DNA from: Eretmocerus hayati
Taxonomy: Eukaryota; Arthropoda; Insecta; Hymenoptera; Aphelinidae
Direction: 5' to 3'
Length of the DNA stretch: 64,000 nucleotides
Assembly: GCA_029851415.1 (NCBI GenBank)
Contig: CM056742.1
Span: 78,234,748 to 78,298,747 of the forward strand
Shown here piece after piece: positions 35,301-47,659 of the stretch (position 1 is the stretch's first letter; each line of letters begins with the position of its first letter). Below the pieces are notes generated by a model that worked only from the letters and a program-made list of their open reading frames with translations, searched no databases and had not been told where the DNA came from. The position numbers and the translations under genes are program-made.

Positions 35301-36520
35301 GGGCTGCAAAAAATTCAGGCACCCTCTCTCGTCACAAGAAAGCGATCCCAATCGAGAAATTTTGGAACAGAGCCTCCTGGCCCGTTCTTAAAAAAATTCC
35401 CGAAATTCAACCCCCAATTTGGGGGTGTCGGCATTCACCGGCGGGGCTGCAAAAAATTCAAGCACCCTCTCTCGTCACGAGGAAGCGACCCCAATCGAGA
35501 AATTTTGGAACAGAGCCTCCTGGCCTGTTCTAAAAAAATTCCCGAATTTCAACCCCCGATTTGGGGGTGTCGGCATTCACCGGGGGGGCTGCAAAAAATT
35601 CAGGCACCTTCTTTCGTCACAAAAAAGCGATACCAATCGAGAAATTTCGGAACAGAGCCTCCTGGCCTCTTCTTTAAGAGATACCCGAATTCCAACCCCC
35701 GATTCGGGGTCGTCGCCATTCACCGAGGAGGGGGGCTGCAAAAAATTCAGGCACCCTCTCTCGTCACAAGAGAGCGATCCCAATCGAGAAATTTTGGAAC
35801 AAAGCCTCCTGGCCCGTTCTTGAAAAAATTCCCGAATTTCAACCCCCGATTTGGGGGTGTCGGCATTCACCGGGGGGCTGCAAAAAATTCAGGCACCTTC
35901 TTTCGTCACAAAAAAGCGATCCCAATCGAGAAATTTTGGAACAGAGCCTCCTGTCCTCTTCTTTAAGAGATTCCCGGATTTCAACCCCCGATTTGGGTTC
36001 GTCGCCATTCACCGGGGAGGGGGGCTGCAAAAAATTCAGGCACCCTCTCTCGTCACAAGAGAGCGATCCCAATCGAGAAATTTTGGAACAAAGCCTCCTG
36101 GCCTGGTCTTGAAAAAATTCCCGAATTTCAACCCCCGATTTGGGGGCGTCGGCATTCACCGGGGGGGCTGCAAAAAATTCGGGCACCCTCTCTCGTCACC
36201 AGAAAGCGATCCCAATCGAGAAATTTTGGAACAGAGCTTCTGGCCTGTTCTTAAAAAAATTCCCGAAATTCGACCCCCGATTTGGGGGTGTCGGCATTCA
36301 CCGGGGGGGCTGCAAAAAATTAAGGCACCCTCTCTCGTCACAAGAAAGCGATCCCAATCGAGGAATTTTGGAACAGAGCCTCCTGGCCCGTTCTTAAAAG
36401 AATTCCCGAATTTCAACCCCCGATTTGGGGGTGTTGGCAGTCACCGGGGGGGGGGGGGCTGCGAAAAATTCAGGCACCTTCCTTCAACACAAAAAAGCGA
36501 TCCCAATCGAGAAATTTTGG
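32365..36520 (+). repeat. Nine-unit higher-order repeat, ~3 copies (1,296-1,298 bp)
   Basis: 32.37-33.47 kb matches 33.66-34.77 kb at 1,296 bases, and 33.93-35.22 kb matches 35.22-36.52 kb at 1,298 bases. The overlapping matches give about three copies of a nine-unit period. Each holds a CACGAGGAAGCGACCCC unit with an interrupted CCGGCGGGG tract, a GCGATACCAATCG unit with ATTTCGG, a type B unit and a shortened GGGGGGCTGC tract. The whole pattern recurs at about 47.66-51.82 kb. Confidence 0.8.
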
Positions 36521-36880
36521 AACAGAGCCTCCCGGCCTGTTCTTAAAAAAATTACCGAATTTCAACCCCCGATTTGGGGGTGTCGGCATTCACCGGGGGG
36601 GCTGCAAAAAATTCAGGCACCTTCTTTCAACACAACAAAGCGATCCCGATCGAGGAATTTTGGAACAGAGCCTCCTGGCCTGTTCTTAAAAAAATTCCCG
36701 AATTTCAACCCCCGATTTGGGGGTGTCGGCATTCACCGGGGGGGCTGCGAGGAATTCAGTCACCTTCTTTCGTCACAAGGGAGCGATTCCAATCGAGAAA
36801 TTTTGGAACAGAGCCTCCTGGCCTGTCCTTGAATAAATTCCCGAATTCCAACCCCCGATTTGGAGGTGTCAGCATTCACC

Positions 36881-36895
36881 GGGGGGGGGGGGGGG
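36881..36895 (+). repeat. 15-G homopolymer tract
   Basis: Fifteen G before CTGCATGAAATTC. The equivalent tract in copy B (52,178-52,190) has 13. Long enough on its own to fit the G3N1 x4 quadruplex pattern. Confidence 0.85.
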
Positions 36896-37739
36896 CTGCA
36901 TGAAATTCAGGCACCCTCTCTCGTCACAAGAAAGCGATCCCAATCGAGAAATTTTGGAACAGAGCTTCCTGGCCTGTTCTAAAAAAATTCCCGAATTTCA
37001 ACCCCCGATTTGGGGGTGTCGGCATTCACCGGGGGGGCTGCAAAAAATTCAGGCATCTTCTTTCGTCACAAAAAAGCGATCGGAATCGAGAAATTTTGGA
37101 ACAGAGCCTCCTGTCCTCTTCTTTAAGAGATCCCCGGATTTCAACCCCCGATTTGGGTTCGTCGCCATTCACCGGGGAGGGGGGCTGCAAAAAATTCAGG
37201 CACCCTCTCTCGTCACAAGAAAGCGATCCCAATCGAGAAATTTTGGAACAGAGTCTCCTGGCCTGTTCTTAAGAAAATTCCCGAATTTCAACCCCCGATT
37301 TGGGGGTTTCGGCATTCACCGGGGGTGCTGCAAAAAATTGAGGCACCTTCTATCGTCACAAGAAAGCGATCTCAATCGAGAAATTTTGGAACAGAGCCCC
37401 TTGGCCTGTTCTAAAAAAATTCCCGAATTTCAACCCCCGATTTGGGGGTGTCGGCATTCATCGGGGGGGCTGCAAAAAATTCAGGCACCTTCTTTCGTCA
37501 CAAGAAAGCGATCGGAATCGAGAAATTTTGGAACAGAGCCTCCTGGCCTCTTCTTTCAAAGATTCCCGAATTCCAACCCCCGATTTGGGGGTGTCGGCAT
37601 CCACCGGGAGGGCAGCAAAAAATTCAGGCACCTTCTTCCGTCACAAGAAAGCGATCCCAATCGAGAAATTTTGGAACAGAGCCCCTTGGCCTGTTCTAAA
37701 AAAATTCCCGGATTTCAATCCCCGATTTGGGGGTGTCGG

Positions 37740-39570
37740 CATTCATCGGGGGGGCTGCAGAAAATTCGAGCACCTTCTTTCGTCACAGAAAAGCGATCCG
37801 AATCAAGAAGTTTTGGAACCGAGCCTCCTGGCCTCTTCTTTAAAACACTCCCGAATTTCAACCCCCGATTTGGGGGTGTCGGCATTCACCGGGGGGGCTG
37901 CAAAAAATTCAGGCACCTTCTTTCGTCACAAAAAAGCGATCGGAATCGAGAAATTTTGGAACAGAGCCTCCTGGCCTGTTCTTGAAAAAATTCCCGAATT
38001 TCAACCCCCGATTTGGGGGTGTCGGCATTCACCGGGGGGGCTGCAAAAGATTCGGGCACCCTCTCTCGTCACCAGAAAGCGATCCCAATCGAGAAATTTT
38101 GGAACAGAGCTTCTGGCCTGTTCTTGAAAAAATTCGCGAATTTCAACCCCCGATTTGGGGGTGTCGGCATTCACCGGGAGGGCTGCGAAGAATTCAGGCA
38201 CCTTCTTTCGTCACAAGAAAGCGATCTCAATCGAGATATTTTGGAACAGAGCCTCCTGGCCTGTTCTTGAAAAAATTCCCGAATTTCAACCCCCGATTTG
38301 GGGGTGTCGGCATTCATCGGGGGGGCTGCAAAAAATTCGGGCACCCTCTCTCGTCACAAGGAAGCGACCCCAATCGAGAAATTTTGGAACAGAGCCTCCT
38401 GGCCTGTTCTAAAAAAATTGCCGAATTTCAATCCCCGATTTGGGGGTGTCGGCATTCACCGGGGGGGGGGGGGCTGCAAAAAATTCAGGCACCTTCTTTC
38501 GTCACAAAAAAGCGATCCCAATCGAGAAATTTTGGAACAGAGCCTCCTGTCCTCTTCTTCAAGAGATTCCCGGATTTCAACCCCCGATTTGGGGTCGTCG
38601 CCATTCACCGGGGAGGGGGGCTCCAAAAAATTCAGGCACCCTCTCTCGTCACAAGAAAGCGATCCCAATCGAGAAATTTTGGAACAGAGCCTCCTGGCCT
38701 GTTCTTAAGAAAATTCCCGAATTTCGACCCCCGATTTGGGGGTTTCGGCATTCACCGGGGGTGCTGCAAAAAATTGAGGCACCTTCTATCGTCACAAGAA
38801 AGCGATCCCAATCGAGAAATTTTGGAACAGAGCCCCTTGGCCTGTTCTAAAAAAATTCCCGAATTCCAACCCCCGATTTGGGGGTGTCGGCATTCATCGG
38901 GGGGGGGGGGGCTGCAAAAAATTCAGGTACCTTCTTTCGTCACAAAAAAGCGATCGGAATCGAGAAATTTTGGAACAGAGCCCCTTGGCCTGTTCTAAAA
39001 AAATTCCCGAATTTCAACCCCCGATTTGGGGGTGTCGGCATTCATCGGGGGGGCTGCAGAAAATTCGAGCACCTTCTTTCGTCACAGAAAAGCGATCCGA
39101 ATCAAGAAGTTTTGGAACCGAGCCTCCTGGCCTCTTCTTTAAAACATTCCCGAATTTCAACCCCCGATTTGGGGGTGTCGGCATTCACCGGGGGGGCTGC
39201 AAAAAATTCAGGCACCTTCTTTCGTCACAAAAAAGCGATCGGAATCGAGAAATTTTGGAACAGAGCCTCCTGGCCTGTTCTTGAAAAAATTCCCGAATTT
39301 CAACCCCCGATTTGGGGGTGTCGGCATTCACCGGGGGGGCTGCAAAAAATTCGGGCACCCTCTCTCGTCACCAGAAAGCGATCCCAATCGAGAAATTTTG
39401 GAACAGAGCTTCTGGCCTGTTCTTGAAAAAATTCGCGAATTTCAACCCCCGATTTGGGGGTGTCGGCATTCACCGGGAGAGCTGCGAAAAATTCAGGCAC
39501 CTTCTTTCGTCACAAGAAAGCGATCTCAATCGAGATATTTTGGAACAGAGCCTCCTGGCCTGTTCTTGAA
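37740..39570 (+). repeat. Segment repeated at nine-unit spacing (~1,299 bp)
   Basis: 37.74-38.27 kb matches 39.04-39.57 kb, including the type H unit with CGAATCAAGAAG and GGAACCGAGCC, then TTTAAAACA, type I and GGGAGGGCTGCG units. Small differences include CAAAAGATTCGGG near 38,045 against CAAAAAATTCGGG near 39,345. Repeated again in copy B. Confidence 0.65.
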
Positions 39571-42500
39571 AAAATTCCCGAATTTCAACCCCCGATTTGG
39601 GGGTGTCGGCATTCACCGGGGGGGCTGCAAAAAATTCGGGCACCCTCTCTCGTCACCAGAAAGCGATCCCAATCGAGAAATTTTGGAACAGAGCTTCTGG
39701 CCTGTTCTTAAAAAAATTCCCGAAATTCGACCCCCGATTTGGGGGTGTCGGCATTCACCGGGGGGGGCTGCAAAAAATTCAGGCACCCTCTCTCGTCACC
39801 AGAAAGCGATCCCAATCGAGGAATTTTGGAACAGAGCCTCCTGGCCCGTTCTTAAAAGAATTCCCGAATTTCAACCCCCGATTTGTGGGTGTTGGCAGTC
39901 ACCGGGGGGGGGGGGCTGCGAAAAATTCAGGCACCTTCCTTCAACACAAAAAAGCGATCCCAATCGAGAAATTCTGGAACAGAGCCTCCTGGCCCGTTCT
40001 TAAAAAAATTCCCGAAATTCAACCCCCGATTTGGGCGTGTCGGCATTCACCGGGGGGGCTGCAAAAAATTCAAGCACCCTCTCTCGTCACAAGGAAGCGA
40101 CCCCAATCGAGAAATTTTGGAACAGAGCCTCCTGGCCTGTTCTAAAAAAATTGCCGAATTTCAATCCCCGATTTGGGGGTGTCGGCATTCACCGGGGGGG
40201 GGGGGCTGCAAAAAATTCAGGCACCTTCTTTCGTCACAAAAAAGCGATCGGGATCGAGAAATTTTGGAACAGAGCCTCCTGGCCTCTTCTTTAAAAGATT
40301 CCCGAATTTCAACCCCCGATTTGGGGGTGTCGGCATCCACCGGGAGGGCTGCAAAAAATTCAGGTACCTTCTTTCGTCACAAGAAAGCGATCCCAATCGA
40401 GAAATTTTGGAACAGAGCCTCCTGGCCCGTTCTTAAAGAAATTCCCGAAATTCAACCCCCAATTTGGGGGTGTCGGCATTCACCGGGGGGGCTGCAAAAA
40501 ATTCAAGCACCCTCTCTCGTCACAAGGAAGCGACCCCAATCGAGAAATTTTGGAACAGAGCCTCCTATCCCGTTCTTAAGAAAATTCCCGAAATTCAACC
40601 CCCAATTTGGGGGTGTCGGCATTCACCGGGGGGGCTGCAAAAAATTCAAGCACCCTCTCTCGTCACGAGGAAGCGACCCCAATCGAGAAATTTTGGAACA
40701 GAGCCTCCTGGCCTGTTCTAAAAAAATTCCCGAATATCAACCCCCGATTTGGGGGTGTCGGCAATCACCGGGGGGGCTGCAAAAAATTCAGGCACCTTCT
40801 TTCGTCACAAAAAAGCGATCCCAATCGAGAAATTTTGGAACAGAGCCTCCTGGCCTCTTCTTTAAGAGATACCCGAATTCCAACCCCCGATTTGGGGTCG
40901 TCGCCATTCACCGAGGAGGGGGGGCTGCAAAAAATTCAGGCACCCTCTCTCGTCACAAGAAAGCGATCCCAATCGAGAAATTTTGGAACAGAGCCTCCTG
41001 GCCTGTTCTAAAAAAATTCGCGAATTTCAACCCCCGATTTGGGGGTGTCGGCATCCACCGGGAGGGCTGCAAAAAATTCAGGTACCTTCTTTCGTCACAA
41101 GGAAGCGATCCCAATCGAGAAATTTTGGAACAGAGCCTCCTGGCCCGTTCTTAAAGGAATTCCCGAAATTCAACCCCCAATTTGGGGGTGTCGGCATTCA
41201 CCGGGGGGGGCTGCAAAAAATTCAAGCACCCTCTCTCGTCACAAGGAAGCGACCCCAATCGAGAAATTTTGGAACAGAGCCTCCTGGCCCGTTCTTAAGA
41301 AAATTCCCGAAATTCAACCCCCAATTTGGGGGTGTCGGCATTCACCGGGGGGGGGCTGCAAAAAATTCAAGCACCCTCTCTCGTCACGAGGAAGCGACCC
41401 CAATCGAGAAATTTTGGAACAGAGCCTCCTGGCCTGTTCTAAAAAAATTCCCGAATTTCAACCCCCGATTTGGGGGTGTCGGCATTCACCGGGGGGGCTG
41501 CAAAAAATTCAGGCACCTTCTTTCGTCACAAAAAAGCGATCCCAATCGAGAAATTTTGGAACAGAGCCTCCTGGCCTCTTCTTTAAGAGATACCCGAATT
41601 CCAACCCCGATTTGGGGTCGTCGCCATTCACCGAGGAGGGGGGGCTGCAAAAAATTCAGGCACCCTCTCTCGTCACCAGAAAGCGATCCCAATCGAGAAA
41701 TTTTGGAACAGAGCTTCTGGCCTGTTCTTAAAAAAATTCCCGAAATTCGACCCCCGATTTGGGGGTGTCGGCATTCACCGGGGGGGGGGGGGCTGCAAAA
41801 AATTCAGGCACCCTCTCTCGTCACAAGAAAGCGATCCCAATCGAGGAATTTTGGAACGGAGCCTCCTGGCCCGTTCTTAAAAGAATTCCCGAATTTCAAC
41901 CCCTGATTTGGGGGTGTTGGCAGTCACCGGGGGGGGGGGGGGGCTGCGAAAAATTCAGGCACCTTCTTTCGTCACAAAAAAGCGATCCAAATCGAGAAAT
42001 TTTGGAACAGAGCCTCCTGGCCTCTTCTTCAAAAGATCCCCGAATTTCAACCCCCGATGTGGGGGTGTCGGCATCCACCGGGAGGGCTGCAAAAAATTCA
42101 GGCACCTTCTTTCGTCACAAGAAAGCGATCTCAATCGAGATTTCTGAGAACAGAGCCTCCTGGCCTGTTCTTAAAAAAATTCCCGAATTTCAACCCCCGA
42201 TTTGGGGGTGTCGGCATTCACTGGGGGGGGGGGCTGCAAAAAATTCAGGCACCTTCTTTCGTCACAAGAAAGCGACCCCAATCGAGAAATTTTGGAACAG
42301 AGCCTCCTGGCCTGTTCTAAAAAAATTCCCGAATTTCAACCCCCGATTTGGGGGTGTCAGCATTCACCGGGGGGGCTGCAAAAAATTCAGGCACCTTCTT
42401 TCGTCACAAAAAAGCGATCCCAATCGAGAAATTTTGGAACAGAGCCTCCTGGCCTCTTCTTTAAGAGATACCCGAATTCCAACCCCCGATTTGGGGTCGT

Positions 42501-43229
42501 CGCCATTCACCGAGGAGGGGGGCTGCAAAAAATTCAGGCACCCTCTCTCGTTACAAGAAAGCGATCCCAATCGAGAAATTTTGGAACAGAGCCTCCTGGC
42601 CTGTTCTAAAAAAATTCGCGAATTTCAACCCCCGATTTGGGGATGTCGTCATTCACCGGGAGGGCTGCGCAAAATTCAGGCACCTTCTTTCGTCACGAGA
42701 AAGCGATCTCAATCGAGATATTTTGGAACAGAGCCTCCTGGCCTGTTCTTGAAAAAATTCCCGAATTTCAACCCCCGATTTGGGGGTGTCGGCATTCACC
42801 GGGGGGGCTGCAAAAAATTCGGGCACCCTCTCTCGTCACCAGAAAGCGATCCCAATCGAAAAATTTTGGAACAGAGCTTCTGGCCTGTTCTTAAAAAAAT
42901 TCCCGAAATTCGACCCCCGATTCGGGGGTGTCGGCATTCACCGGGGGGGGGCTGCAAAATATTCAGGCACCCTCTCTCGTCACAAGAAAGCGATCCCAAT
43001 CGGGGAATTTTGGAACAGAGCCTCCTGGCCTGTTCTTGAAAAAATTCCCGAATTTCAACCCCCGATTTGGGGGTGTCGGCATTCACCGGGGGGGCTGCAA
43101 AAAATTCGGGCACCCTCTCTCGTCACCAGAAAGCGATCCCAATCGAAAAATTTTGGAACAGAGCTTCTGGCCTGTTCTCAAAAAAATTCCCGAAATTCGA
43201 CCCCCGATTCGGGGGTGTCGGCATTCACC

Positions 43230-43245
43230 GGGGGGGGGGGGGGGG
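43230..43245 (+). repeat. 16-G homopolymer tract
   Basis: Sixteen G before CTGCAAAATATTC; its copy A equivalent (27,939-27,951) has 13. Joint longest run of one base in the window. Confidence 0.85.
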
Positions 43246-44383
43246 CTGCAAAATATTCAGGCACCCTCTCTCGTCACAAAAAAGCGATCCCAATCGAGAA
43301 ATTTTGGAACAGAGCCTCCTGGCCTGTTCTAAAAAAATTCACGAATTTCAACCCCCGATTTGGGGGTGTTGGCATTCACCGGGGAGGCTGCGAAAAATTC
43401 AGGTACCTTCTTTCGTCACAAGAAAGCGATCCCAATCGAGGAATTTTGGAACAGAGCCTCCTGGCCCGTTCTTAAAGGAATTCCCGAAATTCAACCCCCA
43501 ATTTGGGGGTGTCGGCATTCACCGGGGGGGCTGCAAAAAATTCAAGCACCCTCTCTCGTCACAAGGAAGCGACCCCAATCGAGAAATTTTGGAACAGAGC
43601 CTCCTGGCCCGTTCTTAAAAAAATTCCCGAAATTCAACCCCCAATTTGGGGGTGTCGGCATTCACCGGGGGGGCTGCAAAAAATTCAAGCACCCTCTCTC
43701 GTCACGAGGAAGCGACCCCAATCGAGAAATTTTGGAACAGAGCCTCCTGGCCTGTTCTAAAAAAATTCCCGAATTTCAACCCCCGATTTGGGGGTGTCGG
43801 CATTCACCGGGGGGGCTGCAAAAAATTCAGGCACCTTCTTTCGTCACAAAAAAGCGATACCAATCGAGAAATTTCGGAACAGAGCCTCCTGGCCTCTTCT
43901 TTAAGAGATACCCGAATTCCAACCCCCGATTTGGGGTCGTCGCCATTCACCGAGGAGGGGGGCTGCAAAAAATTCAGGCACCCTCTCTCGTCACAAGAGA
44001 GCGATCCCAATCGAGAAATTTTGGAACAAAGCCTCCTGGCCTGTTCTTGAAAAAATTCCCGAATTTCAACCCCCGATTTGGGGGTGTCGGCATTCACCGG
44101 GGGGGCTGCAAAAAATTCGGGCACCCTCTCTCGTCATCAGAAAGCGATCCCAATCGAGAAATTTTGGAACAGAGCTTCTGGCCTGTTCTTAAAAAAATTC
44201 CCGAAATTCGACCCCCGATTTGGGGGTGTCGGCATTCACCGGGGGGGCTGCAAAAAATTCAGGCACCCTCTCTCGTCACAAGAAAGCGATCCCAATCGAG
44301 GAATTTTGGAACAGAGCCTCCTGGCCCGTTCTTAAAAGAATTCCCGAATTTCAACCCCCGATTTGGGGGTGTTGGCAGTCACC

Positions 44384-44399
44384 GGGGGGGGGGGGGGGG
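44384..44399 (+). repeat. 16-G homopolymer tract
   Basis: Sixteen G in a type E unit (GGCAGTCACC before it); the copy A equivalent (29,090-29,103) has 14. Confidence 0.85.
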
Positions 44400-46542
44400 C
44401 TGCGAAAAATTCAGGCACCTTCCTTCAACACAAAAAAGCGATCCCAATCGAGAAATTTTGGAACAGAGCCTCCCGGCCTGTTCTTAAAAAAATTACCGAA
44501 TTTCAACCCCCGATTTGGGGGTGTCGGCATTCACCGGGGGGGCTGCAAAAAATTCAGGCACCTTCTTTCAACACAACAAAGCGATCCCGATCGAGGAATT
44601 TTGGAACAGAGCCTCCTGGCCTGTTCTTAAAAAAATTCCCGAATTTCAACCCCCGATTTGGGGGTGTCGGCATTCACCGGGGGGGCTGCGAGGAATTCAG
44701 TCACCTTCTTTCGTCACAAGAGAGCGATTCCAATCGAGAAATTTTGGAACAGAGCCTCCTGGCCTGTCCTTGAATAAATTCCCGAATTCCAACCCCCGAT
44801 TTGGGGCTGTCAGCATTCACCGGGGGGGGGGGGGCTGCATGAAATTCAGGCACCCTCTCTCGTCACAAGAAACCGATCCCAATCGAGAAATTTTGGAACA
44901 GAGCCTCCTGGCCTGTTCTAAAAAAATTCCCGAATTTCAACCCCCGATTTGGGGGTGTCGGCATTCACCGGGGGGGCTGCAAAAAATTCAGGCATCTTCT
45001 TTCGTCACAAAAAAGCGATCGGAATCGAGAAATTTTGGAACAGAGCCTCCTGGCCTCTTCTTTAAAAGATTCCCGAATTTCAACCCCCGATTTGGGGTTG
45101 TCGGCATCCACCGGGAGGGCTGCAAAAAATTCAGGCACCTTCTTCCGTCACGAGAAACCGATCTCATTCGAGATATTTGAGAACAGAGCCTCCTGGCCTG
45201 TTCTTAAAAAAATTCCCGAATTTCAACCCCCGATTTGGGGGTGTCGGCATTCACTGGGGGGGCTGCAAAAAATTCAGGCACCTTCTTTCGTCACAAGAAA
45301 GCGATCCCAATCGAGAAATTCTGGAACAGAGCCTCCTGGCCCGTTCTTAAAAAAATTCCCGAAATTCAACCCCCGATTTGGGCGTGTCGGCATTCACCGG
45401 GGGGGCTGCAAAAAATTCAAGCACCCTCTCTCGTCACAAGGAAGCGACCCCAATCGAGAAATTTTGGAACAGAGCCTCCTGGCCTGTTCTAAAAAAATTG
45501 CCGAATTTCAATCCCCGATTTGGGGGTGTCGGCATTCACCGGGGGGCTGCAAAAAATTCAGGCACCTTCTTTCGTCACAAAAAAGCGATCCCAATCGAGA
45601 AATTTTGGAACAGAGCCTCCTGGCCTGTTCTTAAGAAAATTCCCGAATTTCAACCCCCGATTTGGGGGTTTCGGCATTCACCGGGGGTGCTGCAAAAAAT
45701 TGAGGCACCTTCTATCGTCACAAGAAAGCGATCCCAATCGAGAAACTTTGGAACAGAGCCCCTTGGCCTGTTCTAAAAAAATTCCCGAATTTCAACCCCC
45801 GATTTGGGGGTGTCGGCATTCATCGGGGGGGCTGCAAAAAATTCAGGCACCTTCTTTCGTCACAAGAAAGCGATCGGAATCGAGAAATTTTGGAACAGAG
45901 CCTCCTGGCCTCTTCTTTCAAAGATTCCCGAATTCCAACCCCCGATTTGGGGGTGTCGGCATCCACCGGGGGGGCTGCACAAAATTCAGGCACCTTCTTT
46001 CGTCACAAAAAAGCGATCCCAATCGAGAAATTTTGGAACAGAGCCTCCTGGCCTCTTCTTTAAGAGATACCCGAATTCCAACCCCCGATTTGGGGTCGTC
46101 GCCATTCACCGAGGAGGGGGGCTGCAAAAAATTCAGGCACCCTCTCTCGTCACAAGAGAGCGATCCCAATCGAGAAATTTTGGAACAAAGCCTCCTGGCC
46201 TGTTCTTGAAAAAATTCCCGAATTTCAACCCCCGATTTGGGGGTGTCGGCATTCACCGGGGGGGCTGCAAAAAATTCGGGCACCCTGTCTCGTCACCAGA
46301 AAGCGATCCCAATCGAGAAATTTTGGAACAGAGCTTCTGGCCTGTTCTTAAAAAAATTCCCGAAATTCGACCCCCGATTTGGGGGTGTCGGCATTCACCG
46401 GGGGGGCTGCAAAAAATTCAGGCACCCTCTCTCGTCACAAGAAAGCGATCCCAATCGAGGAATTTTGGAACAGAGCCTCCTGGCCCGTTCTTAAAAGAAT
46501 TCCCGAATTTCAACCCCCGATTTGGGGGTGTTGGCAGTCACC

Positions 46543-46558
46543 GGGGGGGGGGGGGGGG
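46543..46558 (+). repeat. 16-G homopolymer tract, followed by AGG
   Basis: Sixteen G then AGG in a type E unit; the copy A equivalent (31,247-31,259) has 13 G then AGG. The flanking A is kept while the tract length changes. Confidence 0.85.
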
Positions 46559-47659
46559 AGGCTGCGAAAAATTCAGGCACCTTCCTTCAACACAAAAAAG
46601 CGATCCCAATCGAGGAATTTTGGAACAGAGCCTCCCGGCCTGTTGTTAAAAAAATTACCGAATTTCAACCCCCGATTTGGGGGTGTCGGCATTCACCGGG
46701 GGGGCTGCAAAAAATTCAGGCACCTTCTTTCAACACAACAAAGCGATCCCGATCGAAGAATTTTGGAACAGAGCCTCCTGGCCTGTTCTTAAAAAAATTC
46801 CCGAATTTCAACCCCCGATTTGGGGGTGTCGGCATTCACCGGGGGGGCTGCGAGGAATTCAGTCACCTTCTTTCGTCACAAGAGAGCGATTCCAATCGAG
46901 AAATTTTGGAACAGAGCCTCCTGGCCTGTCCTTGAATAAATTCCCGAATTCCAACCCCCGATTTGGGGGTGTCAGCATTCACCGGGGGGGGGGGCTGCTT
47001 GAAATTCAGGCACCCTCTCTCGTCACAAGAAAGCGATCCCAATCGAGAAATTTTGGAACAGAGCCTCCTGGCCTGTTCTAAAAAAATTCCCGAATTTCAA
47101 CACCCGATTTGGGGGTGTCGGCATTCACCGGGGGGGCTGCAAAAAATTCAGGCATCTTCTTTCGTCACAAAAAAGCGATCGGAATCGAGAAATTTTGGAA
47201 CAGAGCCTCCTGGCCTCTTCTTTAAAAGATTCCCGAATTTCAACCCCCGATTTGGGGGTGTCGGCATCCACCGGGAGGGCTGCAAAAAATTCAGGCACCT
47301 TCTTCCGTCACGAGAAAGCGATCTCATTCGAGATATTTGAGAACAGAGCCTCCTGGCCTGTTCTTAAAAAAATTCCCGAATTTCAACCCCCGATTTGGGG
47401 GTGTCGGCATTCACTGGGGGGGGGCTGCAAAAAATTCAGGCACCTTCTTTCGTCACAAGAAAGCGATCCCAATCGAGAAATTCTGGAACAGAGCCTCCTG
47501 GCCCGTTCTTAAAAAAATTCCCGAAATTCAACCCCCGATTTGGGCGTGTCGGCATTCACCGGGGGGGGGGGGGCTGCAAAAAATTCAAGCACCCTCTCTC
47601 GTCACAAGGAAGCGACCCCAATCGAGAAATTTTGGAACAGAGCCTCCTGGCCTGTTCTT

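Larger units (their letters stand above)
24935..40222 (+). repeat. 15.3-kb tandem duplication, copy A (~106 units)
   Basis: From 24,935 to 40,222 every unit matches the sequence 15,288-15,299 bases further right, in the same order and with the same private variants. Counting phase landmarks gives about 106 units (mean 144.2 bp). On the left, identity stops at 24,934 (A, against C at 40,222) and at the G tract just before it. I noticed five substitutions between copies, A against B: 25,854 T/G, 28,843 C/T, 29,511 G/C, 33,854 A/G and 38,154 T/A. Nearly all other differences are G-tract lengths. This is the largest and most recent-looking rearrangement in the window. Confidence 0.9.

Noticed and set aside
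36900..37985. 361-codon frame that begins with a true ATG (CTGCATGAAATTC)
   Set aside because: The ATG is just a subtype variant of CTGCAAAAAATTC seen also near 16.15, 23.06, 29.54, 44.84, 52.19, 58.67, 59.68, 61.56 and 63.43 kb, and the frame is ordinary repeat translation.
40223..40249. A mobile-element or site-specific recombination junction at the 15.3-kb copy boundary
   Set aside because: The junction sequence is ordinary unit sequence shared by many copies; there is no target duplication, inverted terminal repeat or foreign DNA, so homologous unequal exchange suffices.
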